Origin: Pseudomonas brenneri
Lineage (GTDB): Bacteria; Pseudomonadota; Gammaproteobacteria; Pseudomonadales; Pseudomonadaceae
NCBI RefSeq assembly: GCF_007858285.1
Contig: NZ_VFIL01000019.1
Location: forward strand, 1 to 64,000
Direction: 5' to 3'
DNA: 64,000 nt
This document shows positions 51,407 to 59,526 of the stretch, piece after piece. A program made the position numbers and the translations under genes. The first letter of the stretch is position 1, and the number at the start of each line of letters is the position of its first letter. Under the pieces are notes generated by a model, which was given only the letters and a program-made list of their open reading frames with translations, had not been told where the DNA came from and did not search any database.

Positions 51407-53827
51407 TTAGAAGTCGTACTTGATGCTGGTCATCAGGTTACGCGGCGCGCCGTACATTCCGTGGTTGCCGGCATAGCTGAAGTACTCGCGATCGAACAGG
51501 TTGTTGAGGTTGACCGAGGTACTTAGCTGCGGCGTCACGTCATAGCGCAGCAGCAGGTTGGTGATGGCGTAGCTACCCTGGCTGAACGTGTGCAGGTCTT
51601 CACCGACCTTGCTCTGCCAGTTCACTCCACCCCCCACGGTCACCTTGCTCAACGCTCCCGGCAGGCGGTAGGTCGTGAAGGTTTTCAGGCTCTGGCGCGG
51701 CAAGGTGGTGACGATGCGTTTGTCGTCGGCATCGGTGCTGACCGCATAGGCGTAACCCGCCGAGGCTTGCCAGCCTTCGGCCAGCTCACCGTTGAGTTCC
51801 AGTTCGACACCCTCGGTGGTGGTGCCCTTCTCGTTGCGATAGGTGTTGCCGCCCGGCGTGTCGATCCAGATCGCCAGGTTGTCCTGTTCCAACTTGAACA
51901 GCGCCAGGCTGGTGTTCAACTGCTCGTCGAAGAAACTGCCCTTCAAGCCCAGCTCGTAGCCCTTGCCTTCCATGGGTTCCAGAGCCTTGTTGTTGATGTC
52001 GCGCACCCAACTGGCCTGGGGATTGAAGATCTTGGTGTAGCTGGCATAGGCCGACCAATTGTCGGTCAGGTCGTAGACCACCCCGGCATAGGGAATGTAC
52101 ACGCCGGTTTCCGACTCGCTGGTACGGGTGGCAACGCCGCCGTAGGGGCTGTCCTGGGTTTCGCGCTTCCAGTCGATGACCCGACTGCCGAGGATCACGC
52201 TCAAATCGTCGGTCATGCGCAGGCGGGTACTCAGGTAGGCGGCGTACTGGCTTTCATCCACCGAGGATTTTCCGGTCACCGGGAAGTCCGGCTTGGCCGA
52301 GTGCCCGTCCCAGTTGAACAGGTTGTCGATGGCGCCCGCCGGGGAGCCGGAATACGCATAGTTCCAGCCGCCATGGCTGGGCACGTTTTCCTTGTACTTG
52401 GACAAGGTCACGCCGGCGATCAACTCGTGCTCACGGCCCAGCAGGTCAAACGGGCCGGTGGCGTACAGGTCGAGATTATCCTGGCGCGGGGTACCAGAGA
52501 ATCGCACTGGCAACTGGGTGGTGCCACTGCCATCACTGTTGAGGCTGCCGTTGACGTAGTTGAACACCTCATCGAACTTGTTTTGCGAATGGGTGAATTC
52601 AGCCTTGGCGCTCCAGCCGCTGTCGAACTTCTGCTCGATGGAGGTAAAGAAGCTGGTCTGCTCATGGTCGTTATAGGACCAGGCCGGCGCAGTATTCAGG
52701 GAGCGGCTGAGGTTGCTGCGCGAACCATCGGTAAAGCGTGTGGGCAAACCGGAGCGCGCCGGGGCGTCGACGTCGGTGCGCAGGTAGCTCAAGCCCATGG
52801 TCAGCAAGGTGTCTTCGGTCAGGTCGAATTCAGTGATGCCGTACAGCAACTGGGTCTGCTGCTTGTAGCGGTCGACCCAGGCGTGTTCGGTCTTGTAGTC
52901 GGCCACCAAGCGCCCGCGCACATTGCCGGTTTCGGTCAGGGGGCCGGATACGTCGAGGCCGCTGCCGTAGCGGTCCCAGTTGCCTGCTTCGGCGGTTACG
53001 CTAGCCCGCGCCTCGGCTGTCGGGCGCTTGCGGATCAGGTTGATGGTGGCCGAGGGGTTGCCCATGCCGCTGATCAGGCCGGTGGCGCCGCGCACCACTT
53101 CCACCCGGTCGTACATCGCCATGCTCTGGGTGTAGTTGTCCATGCGGGTGACGGTGGGCACACCGTCGATTTCGAAGTTCTGGATCTGAAAGCCACGGGA
53201 GAAATAGGCGTCGCTTTCCGAACCCAGGCCGTCGCGCAACACGATGATGCCGGGGGTGGCATCCAGGGTGTCCGACAGGTTGGTCAGGCGCTGGTCGTCC
53301 AGGCGCTGGCGGGTCATGACGGTCAGTGATTGCGGGGTTTCCCTGGGCGTCAGGTTCAGGCGGGTTGAGCTGCTGGACGACTGCGTGGTGTAGGAGCCGG
53401 TGCCCTCGGTAGTCGACCCCGGCGCCTTGCCGGAGATCGATACGGTGCCCAGTTGCAATGCGCCGTCGGCAGGACGGGGTTGCAGGGAGTAGTTATCGCC
53501 GCTGCCGCGCACCGCTTGCAGCGAGCTGTTACTGAGCAGGATTGCCAGGCCGGTGTCGAGGTCATGTCGCCCTTGCAGGCCGGGGCTGGTCTGCCCTTGC
53601 GTGAGCGCGGCCGGGTAGGACAGCAAGATATGCGTGGCCTGGCCAAACTGGTTCAACGCACCGGCCAGGGAGCCTGGGGCAATGTCGAACTCCTGCTGTG
53701 GCGCGGCCATGGCCCAGGCCGGCGCCAGCAACAGCGGTGCGGCCCCGGCGAAGCTGGCAATGCCGCGAACGACGGCCACAGCCAGTGATTTTTTCAGTAT
53801 TGCCCGAATGGTGCGTTGCGGGTGCAT
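51407..53827 (-). CDS. TonB-dependent siderophore receptor with STN signalling domain
   Basis: 806 residues from ATG 53827 (MHPQRTIRAILKK). Signal sequence (GIASFAGAAPLLLAPAWAMAA), an STN domain (FDIAPGSLAGALNQFGQATHILLS to about residue 125), a plug (ETPQSLTVMTRQRLDDQR, RVEVVRGATGLISGMGNPSATINLIRKR) and a beta barrel ending YDF. With the upstream FecR- and sigma-factor genes it forms a cell-surface signalling system: ligand binding outside should free the sigma factor. The siderophore is unknown; probably a foreign one. Confidence 0.92.
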   Translation of the reverse strand: MHPQRTIRAILKKSLAVAVVRGIASFAGAAPLLLAPAWAMAAPQQEFDIAPGSLAGALNQFGQATHILLSYPAALTQGQTSPGLQGRHDLDTGLAILLSNSSLQAVRGSGDNYSLQPRPADGALQLGTVSISGKAPGSTTEGTGSYTTQSSSSSTRLNLTPRETPQSLTVMTRQRLDDQRLTNLSDTLDATPGIIVLRDGLGSESDAYFSRGFQIQNFEIDGVPTVTRMDNYTQSMAMYDRVEVVRGATGLISGMGNPSATINLIRKRPTAEARASVTAEAGNWDRYGSGLDVSGPLTETGNVRGRLVADYKTEHAWVDRYKQQTQLLYGITEFDLTEDTLLTMGLSYLRTDVDAPARSGLPTRFTDGSRSNLSRSLNTAPAWSYNDHEQTSFFTSIEQKFDSGWSAKAEFTHSQNKFDEVFNYVNGSLNSDGSGTTQLPVRFSGTPRQDNLDLYATGPFDLLGREHELIAGVTLSKYKENVPSHGGWNYAYSGSPAGAIDNLFNWDGHSAKPDFPVTGKSSVDESQYAAYLSTRLRMTDDLSVILGSRVIDWKRETQDSPYGGVATRTSESETGVYIPYAGVVYDLTDNWSAYASYTKIFNPQASWVRDINNKALEPMEGKGYELGLKGSFFDEQLNTSLALFKLEQDNLAIWIDTPGGNTYRNEKGTTTEGVELELNGELAEGWQASAGYAYAVSTDADDKRIVTTLPRQSLKTFTTYRLPGALSKVTVGGGVNWQSKVGEDLHTFSQGSYAITNLLLRYDVTPQLSTSVNLNNLFDREYFSYAGNHGMYGAPRNLMTSIKYDF

Positions 53828-53909
53828 GCGCTGTTCCCCAGATAAGTGAGTGTCTGGGGATATAAGTCTCGTGAGATTCGGAAACGGACCACATGCATGC
53901 AAAATAAAT

Positions 53910-54869
53910 TCATACCTGCGCCCGACGCGGTTTAAGCGTGACCCAGAACCGCGTGAAATGCTGCGCGTCCAGCTCGAGGGTCTGTTGCAGCGCAGTGAGG
54001 ATGCGGTCTGTGTCGGCCAACGGATAGGTGCCGGACACACGCAGCTCGCGCACGCTCGGGTCACAGTCCAGATGCCCGCGTCGGTAGCGGCTCAATTCAT
54101 TGAGGAAGTTTTCCAGGCGCAGGCCCTCGGCGACGATCATGCCGCGGCCCCAGGCCAGTTCGCCGGCGCGCTGCGGGCGGCGCGCCAACAGGGTCTGCTG
54201 GTCAAAGCTGACGATCTCGCCGGGCGAAAGGCTCAGGCTGCGCGATGGAATCTGCGCCGCCAGTGGCTGCCGGTCGGACCCCAACTGGGTAAACCCATCG
54301 CGCTGGCGCACGCTGAAGCGCCCGCCTGCGGCATGGGTCAGGCCTTCGGCGGTTTTCACCCACAGCGGGCGGGCGTCCAACGGGTTGGGTACTACCAGGA
54401 TCTCCCCGCGCAACAGATGGATCAGGCGCTGGTCGGGGCTGTAGTTCACATCGATAGCGGTGTCGGTATTGAGCTGGATCTCGGTATTGTCCGCCAGGTC
54501 GATACGCCATTGCTCACCGACGGTGGTGCTGAAATCGCTGGTCCAGGGCTGCAACAGCCCGGCATCCCGGGCGGTCCACGCCACACTGCCGGCGGCCAGC
54601 AAGAGGGCCAGGTTTTTCAGGACCCGACGACGGGACAGCGCCGGTAACAGGGTGGCGCTGACCAGAGCCTGGTGCGCGGGGTCTCGCACCTCGTGCATGC
54701 GCTGGAAAAACCGCTGGGAATGCTGCCATGCCTGCTCGTTGAGAGGATCTTGCTGGCGCCAGGCCAGCCATTCGCTCCGTGTCTGTTCACTGACGTCCGC
54801 TGCCTGCAACTCCAATTGCCAGTGCATGGCCTGCTCAGCGGCTTCCAGGGTCAGGGGCAACGGATTCAT
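53910..54869 (-). CDS. FecR-family anti-sigma/transmembrane signal regulator
   Basis: 319 residues from ATG 54869. N-terminal cytoplasmic sigma-binding part (EAAEQAMHWQLELQAADVSEQTRSEWLAWRQQDPLNEQAW), one membrane helix (VLKNLALLLAAGSVAWTA, about residues 92-110), then the periplasmic FecR domain (TTVGEQWRIDLADNTEIQLNTDTAIDVNY). It relays the signal from the STN domain of the receptor downstream. It overlaps the sigma-factor gene by 4 bp. Confidence 0.93.
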   Translation of the reverse strand: MNPLPLTLEAAEQAMHWQLELQAADVSEQTRSEWLAWRQQDPLNEQAWQHSQRFFQRMHEVRDPAHQALVSATLLPALSRRRVLKNLALLLAAGSVAWTARDAGLLQPWTSDFSTTVGEQWRIDLADNTEIQLNTDTAIDVNYSPDQRLIHLLRGEILVVPNPLDARPLWVKTAEGLTHAAGGRFSVRQRDGFTQLGSDRQPLAAQIPSRSLSLSPGEIVSFDQQTLLARRPQRAGELAWGRGMIVAEGLRLENFLNELSRYRRGHLDCDPSVRELRVSGTYPLADTDRILTALQQTLELDAQHFTRFWVTLKPRRAQV

Positions 54870-55381
54870 GGGCGCTGGCTGTCGAGCACAATGCACTGCG
54901 CACCGGCCTGGACGATGTAGCGCTTGACCGTAGTGATGCTGGTGCCCAGGCGCTCGGCAATTTCGCCGAGGCTCAAGCCATCGAGCTGCGACCAGAGGAA
55001 GGCCTGGCGCACCGGCAATGCCAGGCGGCCGAGCACTTCATCGAGGGCCATCAGGGTTTCCAGGAGCAGCCATTGGGTCTCGGCGCTGGGTGCCACCTCT
55101 TCTGGCAACAGCGCCAGGGCTTGCAGGTAGGCCTTTTCCAGCTTTTGCCGGCGAAAGTGATTGGACAGCACGCTTTGTGCGACTTTCGCCAGGAAGCTGC
55201 GGGGGGCTTGGACCTCAAGGGGTTGATTCTTGGCGAGCAGGCGCAGAAAAGTGTCCTGGGCCAAGTCAGCAGCGCTCTGCGAACAGTTCAAACGACGCCA
55301 TAACCAGTGCTGCAACCAGCGGTGTTGCTGCTGATAAAGGGTGGCGAGGTCAGTGGGGCTTGTCGCAGGAATCGGAGGCAT
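54866..55381 (-). CDS. ECF (iron-starvation type, FecI-like) sigma factor
   Basis: 171 residues. Region 2 (DLATLYQQQHRWLQHWLWRRL, SAADLAQDTFLRLL) and region 4 (LALPVRQAFLWSQLDGLSLGEIAERLGTSITTVKRYI). Sigma factors of this type direct transcription of the linked receptor gene. A perfect Fur palindrome lies 30 bp upstream, so expression should rise under iron limitation. Confidence 0.93.
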   Translation of the reverse strand: MPPIPATSPTDLATLYQQQHRWLQHWLWRRLNCSQSAADLAQDTFLRLLAKNQPLEVQAPRSFLAKVAQSVLSNHFRRQKLEKAYLQALALLPEEVAPSAETQWLLLETLMALDEVLGRLALPVRQAFLWSQLDGLSLGEIAERLGTSITTVKRYIVQAGAQCIVLDSQRP

Positions 55382-55410
55382 GGAGGACGCGCACAGGAGG
55401 TAAGCCGTAA

Positions 55411-55427
55411 ATGATAACGGTTATCAT
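55411..55427 (-). promoter_or_regulatory. Fur box upstream of the sigma-FecR pair
   Basis: ATGATAAC-G-GTTATCAT, a perfect 17-bp palindrome matching the core of the Fur consensus (GATAATGATAATCATTATC). It lies 30 bp before the sigma-factor ATG. Confidence 0.88.
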
Positions 55428-55490
55428 ATGCTTCGTAGCGCAATGCCTGCAAGTGGCACACGGCTTGTAGGACTTGCCAACGCATCCACT

Positions 55491-55516
55491 GTAGGAGCCA
55501 GCTTGCCGGCTCCTAC
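55491..55516. terminator. single REP-type hairpin after the DUF4174 gene
   Basis: GTAGGAGCC...GGCTCCTAC, 9-bp stem, starting 21 bp past the stop of the DUF4174 gene and upstream of the sigma-gene promoter. Likely ends the minus-strand transcript of that gene. Confidence 0.5.
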
Positions 55517-55536
55517 AAAGGGTTGCTCCGAAAGCG

Positions 55537-56091
55537 TCAATCTTCCAGGGGTTGCGGCGCGTGCTTGCCAGGCTTGGCTTTGGCGCCAGGCTTGCCCGCA
55601 GCCGGTGCGGCAGGTTCTGGTTCGGCGGGTGCGGCGGCTTCTTTTTCGGCCATTGGCATTTTGTCGACTGCGGCAAAAAACTCTGCGAGGTCCAGGGTAT
55701 CGGGGGGTACGGTCTTTTCGACTTTCTTCTCGCCGTCCTTGCCCACCAGGATCACTTTGGTACCGGCGCTGGCGCCAAGCTTCAGGGCACGGATCAACGC
55801 GTTGGTGTCCTGGGCGCCGAGGTCCTTGCCGTCACGTTGGCCGACGGTGCCGATGCTCGTGTAGTTCACGGTGTAGAGCACCATGTTGCGCTCGGTGAAC
55901 TTCTGTTTGTTCTCAGGCTGTTCAAGATCTTTCTTGAGTTGGACCTGAGTCGGGTCGATGGAGCTGGGTGCTATCACGATCAGTGGGCGAAATTTGCCTT
56001 GATCCTGTTCCAGCGGGCCTCGGTTATCCGCAGCCAACAACGGCCCCGTAAACGCCATCAAGGTAGCCAGGGTCAGCGACCGGACGAGCAT
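55537..56091 (-). CDS. DUF4174-domain periplasmic protein
   Basis: 184 residues from ATG 56091, chosen for the very strong GGAGGTACGC site. Signal peptide (RSLTLATLMAFTGPLLA), then a DUF4174-like thioredoxin-fold region (FRPLIVIAPSSIDP, MVLYTVNYTSIG, GTKVILVGKDGEKKVEKTVPPDTLDLAEFFAAVDKMPM), without a CxxC motif. The tail is low-complexity, rich in Ala/Pro/Lys. Function unknown; secreted to the periplasm. Confidence 0.75.
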   Translation of the reverse strand: MLVRSLTLATLMAFTGPLLAADNRGPLEQDQGKFRPLIVIAPSSIDPTQVQLKKDLEQPENKQKFTERNMVLYTVNYTSIGTVGQRDGKDLGAQDTNALIRALKLGASAGTKVILVGKDGEKKVEKTVPPDTLDLAEFFAAVDKMPMAEKEAAAPAEPEPAAPAAGKPGAKAKPGKHAPQPLED

Positions 56092-56255
56092 GCGTACCTC
56101 CTTCCAATTCCATGCAGAGTTTTTGAGTTTCATGTCTGCGACAGTCAATTTCAAGGATGATTCCTACGCGACTATCAGAAAGAGTAGGCCAGGACGCCCG
56201 CGACGCAAGGGTTTGAGGCCCATCGGGCCTCATTGTTTCTTCTGATTGCCAGGGC

Positions 56256-56888
56256 TCACTGCGCGGGCCAATCCGGCCAGTGCCAGGCAAACACCGGAGC
56301 CACCTGTGGATCGCCATCCACCTGCGCCAGGGCCTGGGCGCACGCGGGGTGGGAATGCTGCAGGACGTCCCGCACGCCCTCCCAACGGGACACCGCGGCC
56401 GCCATGATGCCCAGGGCATTGGGCAACCCCTGCGGGGTAAACAGTTGCCCGGCAAACTGCTCGGCAAACATCTGCCAGGCCTGGTGTAGATGCTGTTGGG
56501 TGCCCGCGATCAATTGCGCCTGCACCGTCTCATCGGTGTTGTCGAGGAAACGTTGCGGGTAGTCGATGATGGTGATTGCCGAATAGCAGTTGGCGGCGAT
56601 GTACACCAGGCCGCGCATGATCTGGGCGCGATTGCCGACCAGCAACCCTGCGCCTGGATACTCCAGGCCCAGGTGGATCAGGATCGCCGCGCTTTCCGTC
56701 AGCACGCTACCGTCAGGCAGTTGCAGGGTGGGGATTTGCCGCAACGGGTTGATCTGCCCGAGGGCCTCCATTCCCGCAGTATCGCCCCAGGGGCTGGCAT
56801 CGACTTGCTGCCACGGCACGCCACAACGTTGCAGGGCAATTTCGACGATGCATGAGCCAGAACTTTGCGTGCCATAGAGCGTGTACAT
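56256..56888 (-). CDS. glutathione S-transferase family protein
   Basis: 210 residues from ATG 56888 with GGAGG upstream. N-terminal thioredoxin-fold domain (YTLYGTQSSGSCIVEIALQRCG, NPLRQIPTLQLPDGSVLTESAAILIHLG, the usual ES for glutathione binding) and an all-helical C-terminal domain. Likely conjugates or reduces electrophiles in the cytoplasm. Single gene between DUF4174 and polB on the same strand. Confidence 0.9.
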   Translation of the reverse strand: MYTLYGTQSSGSCIVEIALQRCGVPWQQVDASPWGDTAGMEALGQINPLRQIPTLQLPDGSVLTESAAILIHLGLEYPGAGLLVGNRAQIMRGLVYIAANCYSAITIIDYPQRFLDNTDETVQAQLIAGTQQHLHQAWQMFAEQFAGQLFTPQGLPNALGIMAAAVSRWEGVRDVLQHSHPACAQALAQVDGDPQVAPVFAWHWPDWPAQ

Positions 56889-56940
56889 CGGGCATACCTC
56901 CAAGACGTGTCAGCGTCCAGAGTGAAGCGTGTTCCCGGCG

Positions 56941-59298
56941 TTAAAACAAGCCCATCTGGCCACCGACCAAGGTGCTGAAATCGTCATCGACAAACGGCAG
57001 GATCGCATCGGCCACCGGCTGCAGTTGCCGGGTGACGTAGTGATCGTAGTCAATCGGCGCCTGACGCACCTCCAGGGGCTCGGGGCCGTTGACGGTGATC
57101 ACGTAGCGAATCCAGCCACCGTTCTGGTATTGCCGTGGGCGGCCCTCACGGTCGTTGAATTCATCCGCCAGGCGCGCCGCACGCACATGGGGCGGGACAT
57201 TGCGCTCGTAATCGCCCAGTTGCCGGCGCAGGCGCTTGCGGTAGATCAGTAGTTCATCGAGTTCGCCGCTGAGGGTGCGGCGCACGTAGTCACGCACATA
57301 GTCCTGATGGGGCTGGCGGTGGAAGATCCGCTGGTACAACTCCTGCTGGAACTGGCGGGCCAGGGGAGACCAGTCGCTGCGCACGGTTTCCAGGCCTTTG
57401 TAGATCATTTCTTCACTGCCATCGGCACGGGTCACCAGGCCGGCATAGCGCTTCTTGCTGCCCTCCTCCGCCCCACGAATGGTCGGCATCAGGAAGCGAC
57501 TGAAGTGAGTTTCGTATTGCAGCTCCAGGGCACTTTGCAGGCCAAACTCGCTGTGCAGGCGTTCACGCCACCATTGGTTGACGTGCTGCACCAGGCCCTG
57601 GCCGATGCGCGTGGCATCTTCCTGGGAATGGGCACTGCCGAGCCAGACGAAGGTGGAGTCGGTATCGCCATAGATCACTTCATAACCCTGGGCTTCGACC
57701 AGTTCGCGGGTCTGGCGCATGATCTGGTGACCGCGCATCGTGATGGACGAGGCCAGCCGCGTATCGAAGAACCGGCAACCGCTGGAGCCCAGTACGCCAT
57801 AGAACGCATTCATGATGATCTTCAGGGCCTGGGACAACGGCGCGTTGTGCTCGCGCTTGGCCACCTCGCGGCCCTCGGACACCCGCGCCACGATGGCCGG
57901 CAGGCAATGCCGGGTGCGGGAAAAACGTGCGCCGCGAAAACCTTCCACCGACTCACTGTCGTCGGGATGGCGCAAGCCTTCGATCAGCCCCACGGGGTCG
58001 ATCAGGAAGCTGCGGATAATCGATGGGTAGAGACTTTTGTAGTCCAGCACCAGCACTGATTCATACAGGCCGGGACGCGAATCCATGACAAAACCACCGG
58101 GGCTGGCCTGGGGTGGCTTGTCCCCCAGGTTCGGCGCGACAAAGCCCTGGCGATGCATCAGCGGCATGTACAAATGAGTGAACGCCGCCACCGAACCACC
58201 GTTGCGGTCCGCCGGCAGGCCGGTGACGCTGGCCCGCTCCAGCAGGAACTTGAGCAGCTCGGTCTTTTCGAAAATCCGCGTCACCAGCTCGCAGTCCTTG
58301 AGGTTGTAGCGTGCCAGCGCGGGCTTGTCCTCGGCGAACATGCGGTTGATCTCGTCCATGCGCTGGTAGGGCGTGGAAATCGACTTGCCTTCGCCAAGCA
58401 GGGTCTGGGCGACGTTTTCCAGGCTGAATGACTCAAACGTCCAGGTCGCCGAACGCAGGGCTTCGATGCCATCGATGATCAGCCGTCCGGCCGCGGCGGC
58501 GAAGTAATGGTTACGGCTGCCGTGTTCGCGCCAGGCCATGGCCTCGCCGCCACGGCCGAGCAGCAATGGCACGTTAAGGCGCTTGGCATGCTCATGGAGG
58601 ACCCGCAGATCGAACTGCACCAGGTTCCAGCCAATGATCGCGTCGGGGTCATGTTGCGCCAGCCACTGGTTCAAGCGCTCCAGCAGTTGGGCGCGGCTGT
58701 CGCAGTATTCGAGCTTGAAATCCACTGCGTCTGTTTTGTTGGCCGGGCCGAGCATGTACACCTGGCGCTCACCGCAGCCTTCCAGGGCGATGGAGTACAA
58801 CTCGCCGCGCGCGGTGGTTTCGATATCCAGGGACACCAGTTTCAACGCCGGGCGGTAGTCCGGCGCGGGTTTCATCTGCGCGTCCAGCAGCATTGCGCCC
58901 TCGCCCGGTGTGCCGCCAAACACCACTGGCGCGGTGATAAAGCGTTCCATCATGTAGCGCTCGGGCGGGCGCACATCGCCTTCGTAGACATCCACGCCGG
59001 CTTGGCGCAGGCGTTTTTCCAGGTCCATTGCCTGGCGATGCTGACGGGTATAGAGGCCCAGGACCGGGCGATGATGAAAGTCACACAGTTGCAGCGGACG
59101 CAGTTTCACGTCGCGCTCACCCTTGAGCACCCGTTGCGCGTGCTCGCGATGGGCCACCGGAATAAACATCACCGAAGGCTGCACGGGTAGACGGATATAC
59201 CGCGGCCCCTGGTCGGTCGCCAGCCAGAAGCTGACCTCTGTACCCGCCGAGGTGTCGCGCCAATGCCGGGTCAGGACAAAACCCTGCTGTAAATCCAC
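56941..59298 (-). CDS. polB: DNA polymerase II (family B)
   Basis: 785 residues, the usual length. GTG start (MDLQQGFVLTRHWRD). 3'-5' exonuclease motif LVSLDIETTARGELYS, YNLKDCELVTRIF, and polymerase motifs VLDYKSLYPSIIRSFLIDP, KIIMNAFYGVLGSS and VIYGDTDSTFVWLG. Damage-tolerant repair polymerase acting at stalled forks. No SOS box was searched for systematically. Confidence 0.96.
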   Translation of the reverse strand: MDLQQGFVLTRHWRDTSAGTEVSFWLATDQGPRYIRLPVQPSVMFIPVAHREHAQRVLKGERDVKLRPLQLCDFHHRPVLGLYTRQHRQAMDLEKRLRQAGVDVYEGDVRPPERYMMERFITAPVVFGGTPGEGAMLLDAQMKPAPDYRPALKLVSLDIETTARGELYSIALEGCGERQVYMLGPANKTDAVDFKLEYCDSRAQLLERLNQWLAQHDPDAIIGWNLVQFDLRVLHEHAKRLNVPLLLGRGGEAMAWREHGSRNHYFAAAAGRLIIDGIEALRSATWTFESFSLENVAQTLLGEGKSISTPYQRMDEINRMFAEDKPALARYNLKDCELVTRIFEKTELLKFLLERASVTGLPADRNGGSVAAFTHLYMPLMHRQGFVAPNLGDKPPQASPGGFVMDSRPGLYESVLVLDYKSLYPSIIRSFLIDPVGLIEGLRHPDDSESVEGFRGARFSRTRHCLPAIVARVSEGREVAKREHNAPLSQALKIIMNAFYGVLGSSGCRFFDTRLASSITMRGHQIMRQTRELVEAQGYEVIYGDTDSTFVWLGSAHSQEDATRIGQGLVQHVNQWWRERLHSEFGLQSALELQYETHFSRFLMPTIRGAEEGSKKRYAGLVTRADGSEEMIYKGLETVRSDWSPLARQFQQELYQRIFHRQPHQDYVRDYVRRTLSGELDELLIYRKRLRRQLGDYERNVPPHVRAARLADEFNDREGRPRQYQNGGWIRYVITVNGPEPLEVRQAPIDYDHYVTRQLQPVADAILPFVDDDFSTLVGGQMGLF

Positions 59299-59424
59299 CT
59301 TGCCACACCTCAGGAATCGCTTTCAGGGCGCGATTCTACTCGGCATCCACCACAAGGCCTGCATAGAAATTTCTGACCTTCAGACAGACTGTACATTGCA
59401 AATAAACTTGTAAAACACCAATTA

Positions 59425-59442
59425 GCATTTGTTATCATTTGC
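59425..59442 (+). promoter_or_regulatory. probable Fur box upstream of the second TonB receptor
   Basis: GCATTTGTTATCATTTGC. The right half (ATCATTTGC) is the exact Pseudomonas Fur half-site; the left half is weaker. It lies about 85 bp before the receptor ATG. A GACGGCTCGCCGTC hairpin follows near 59503. Confidence 0.65.
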
Positions 59443-59526
59443 ACTGGAGTCGTATTCGCGCAGTGAGGAAGCGCAACGTTGTTGCCCCCCTTTCCTCACA
59501 TTGACGGCTCGCCGTCCGGATCGACC

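Noticed and set aside
51590..53329. 579-codon plus-strand frame opposite the TonB receptor
   Set aside because: Antisense to a complete receptor with STN, plug and barrel motifs; no domain in the shadow protein.
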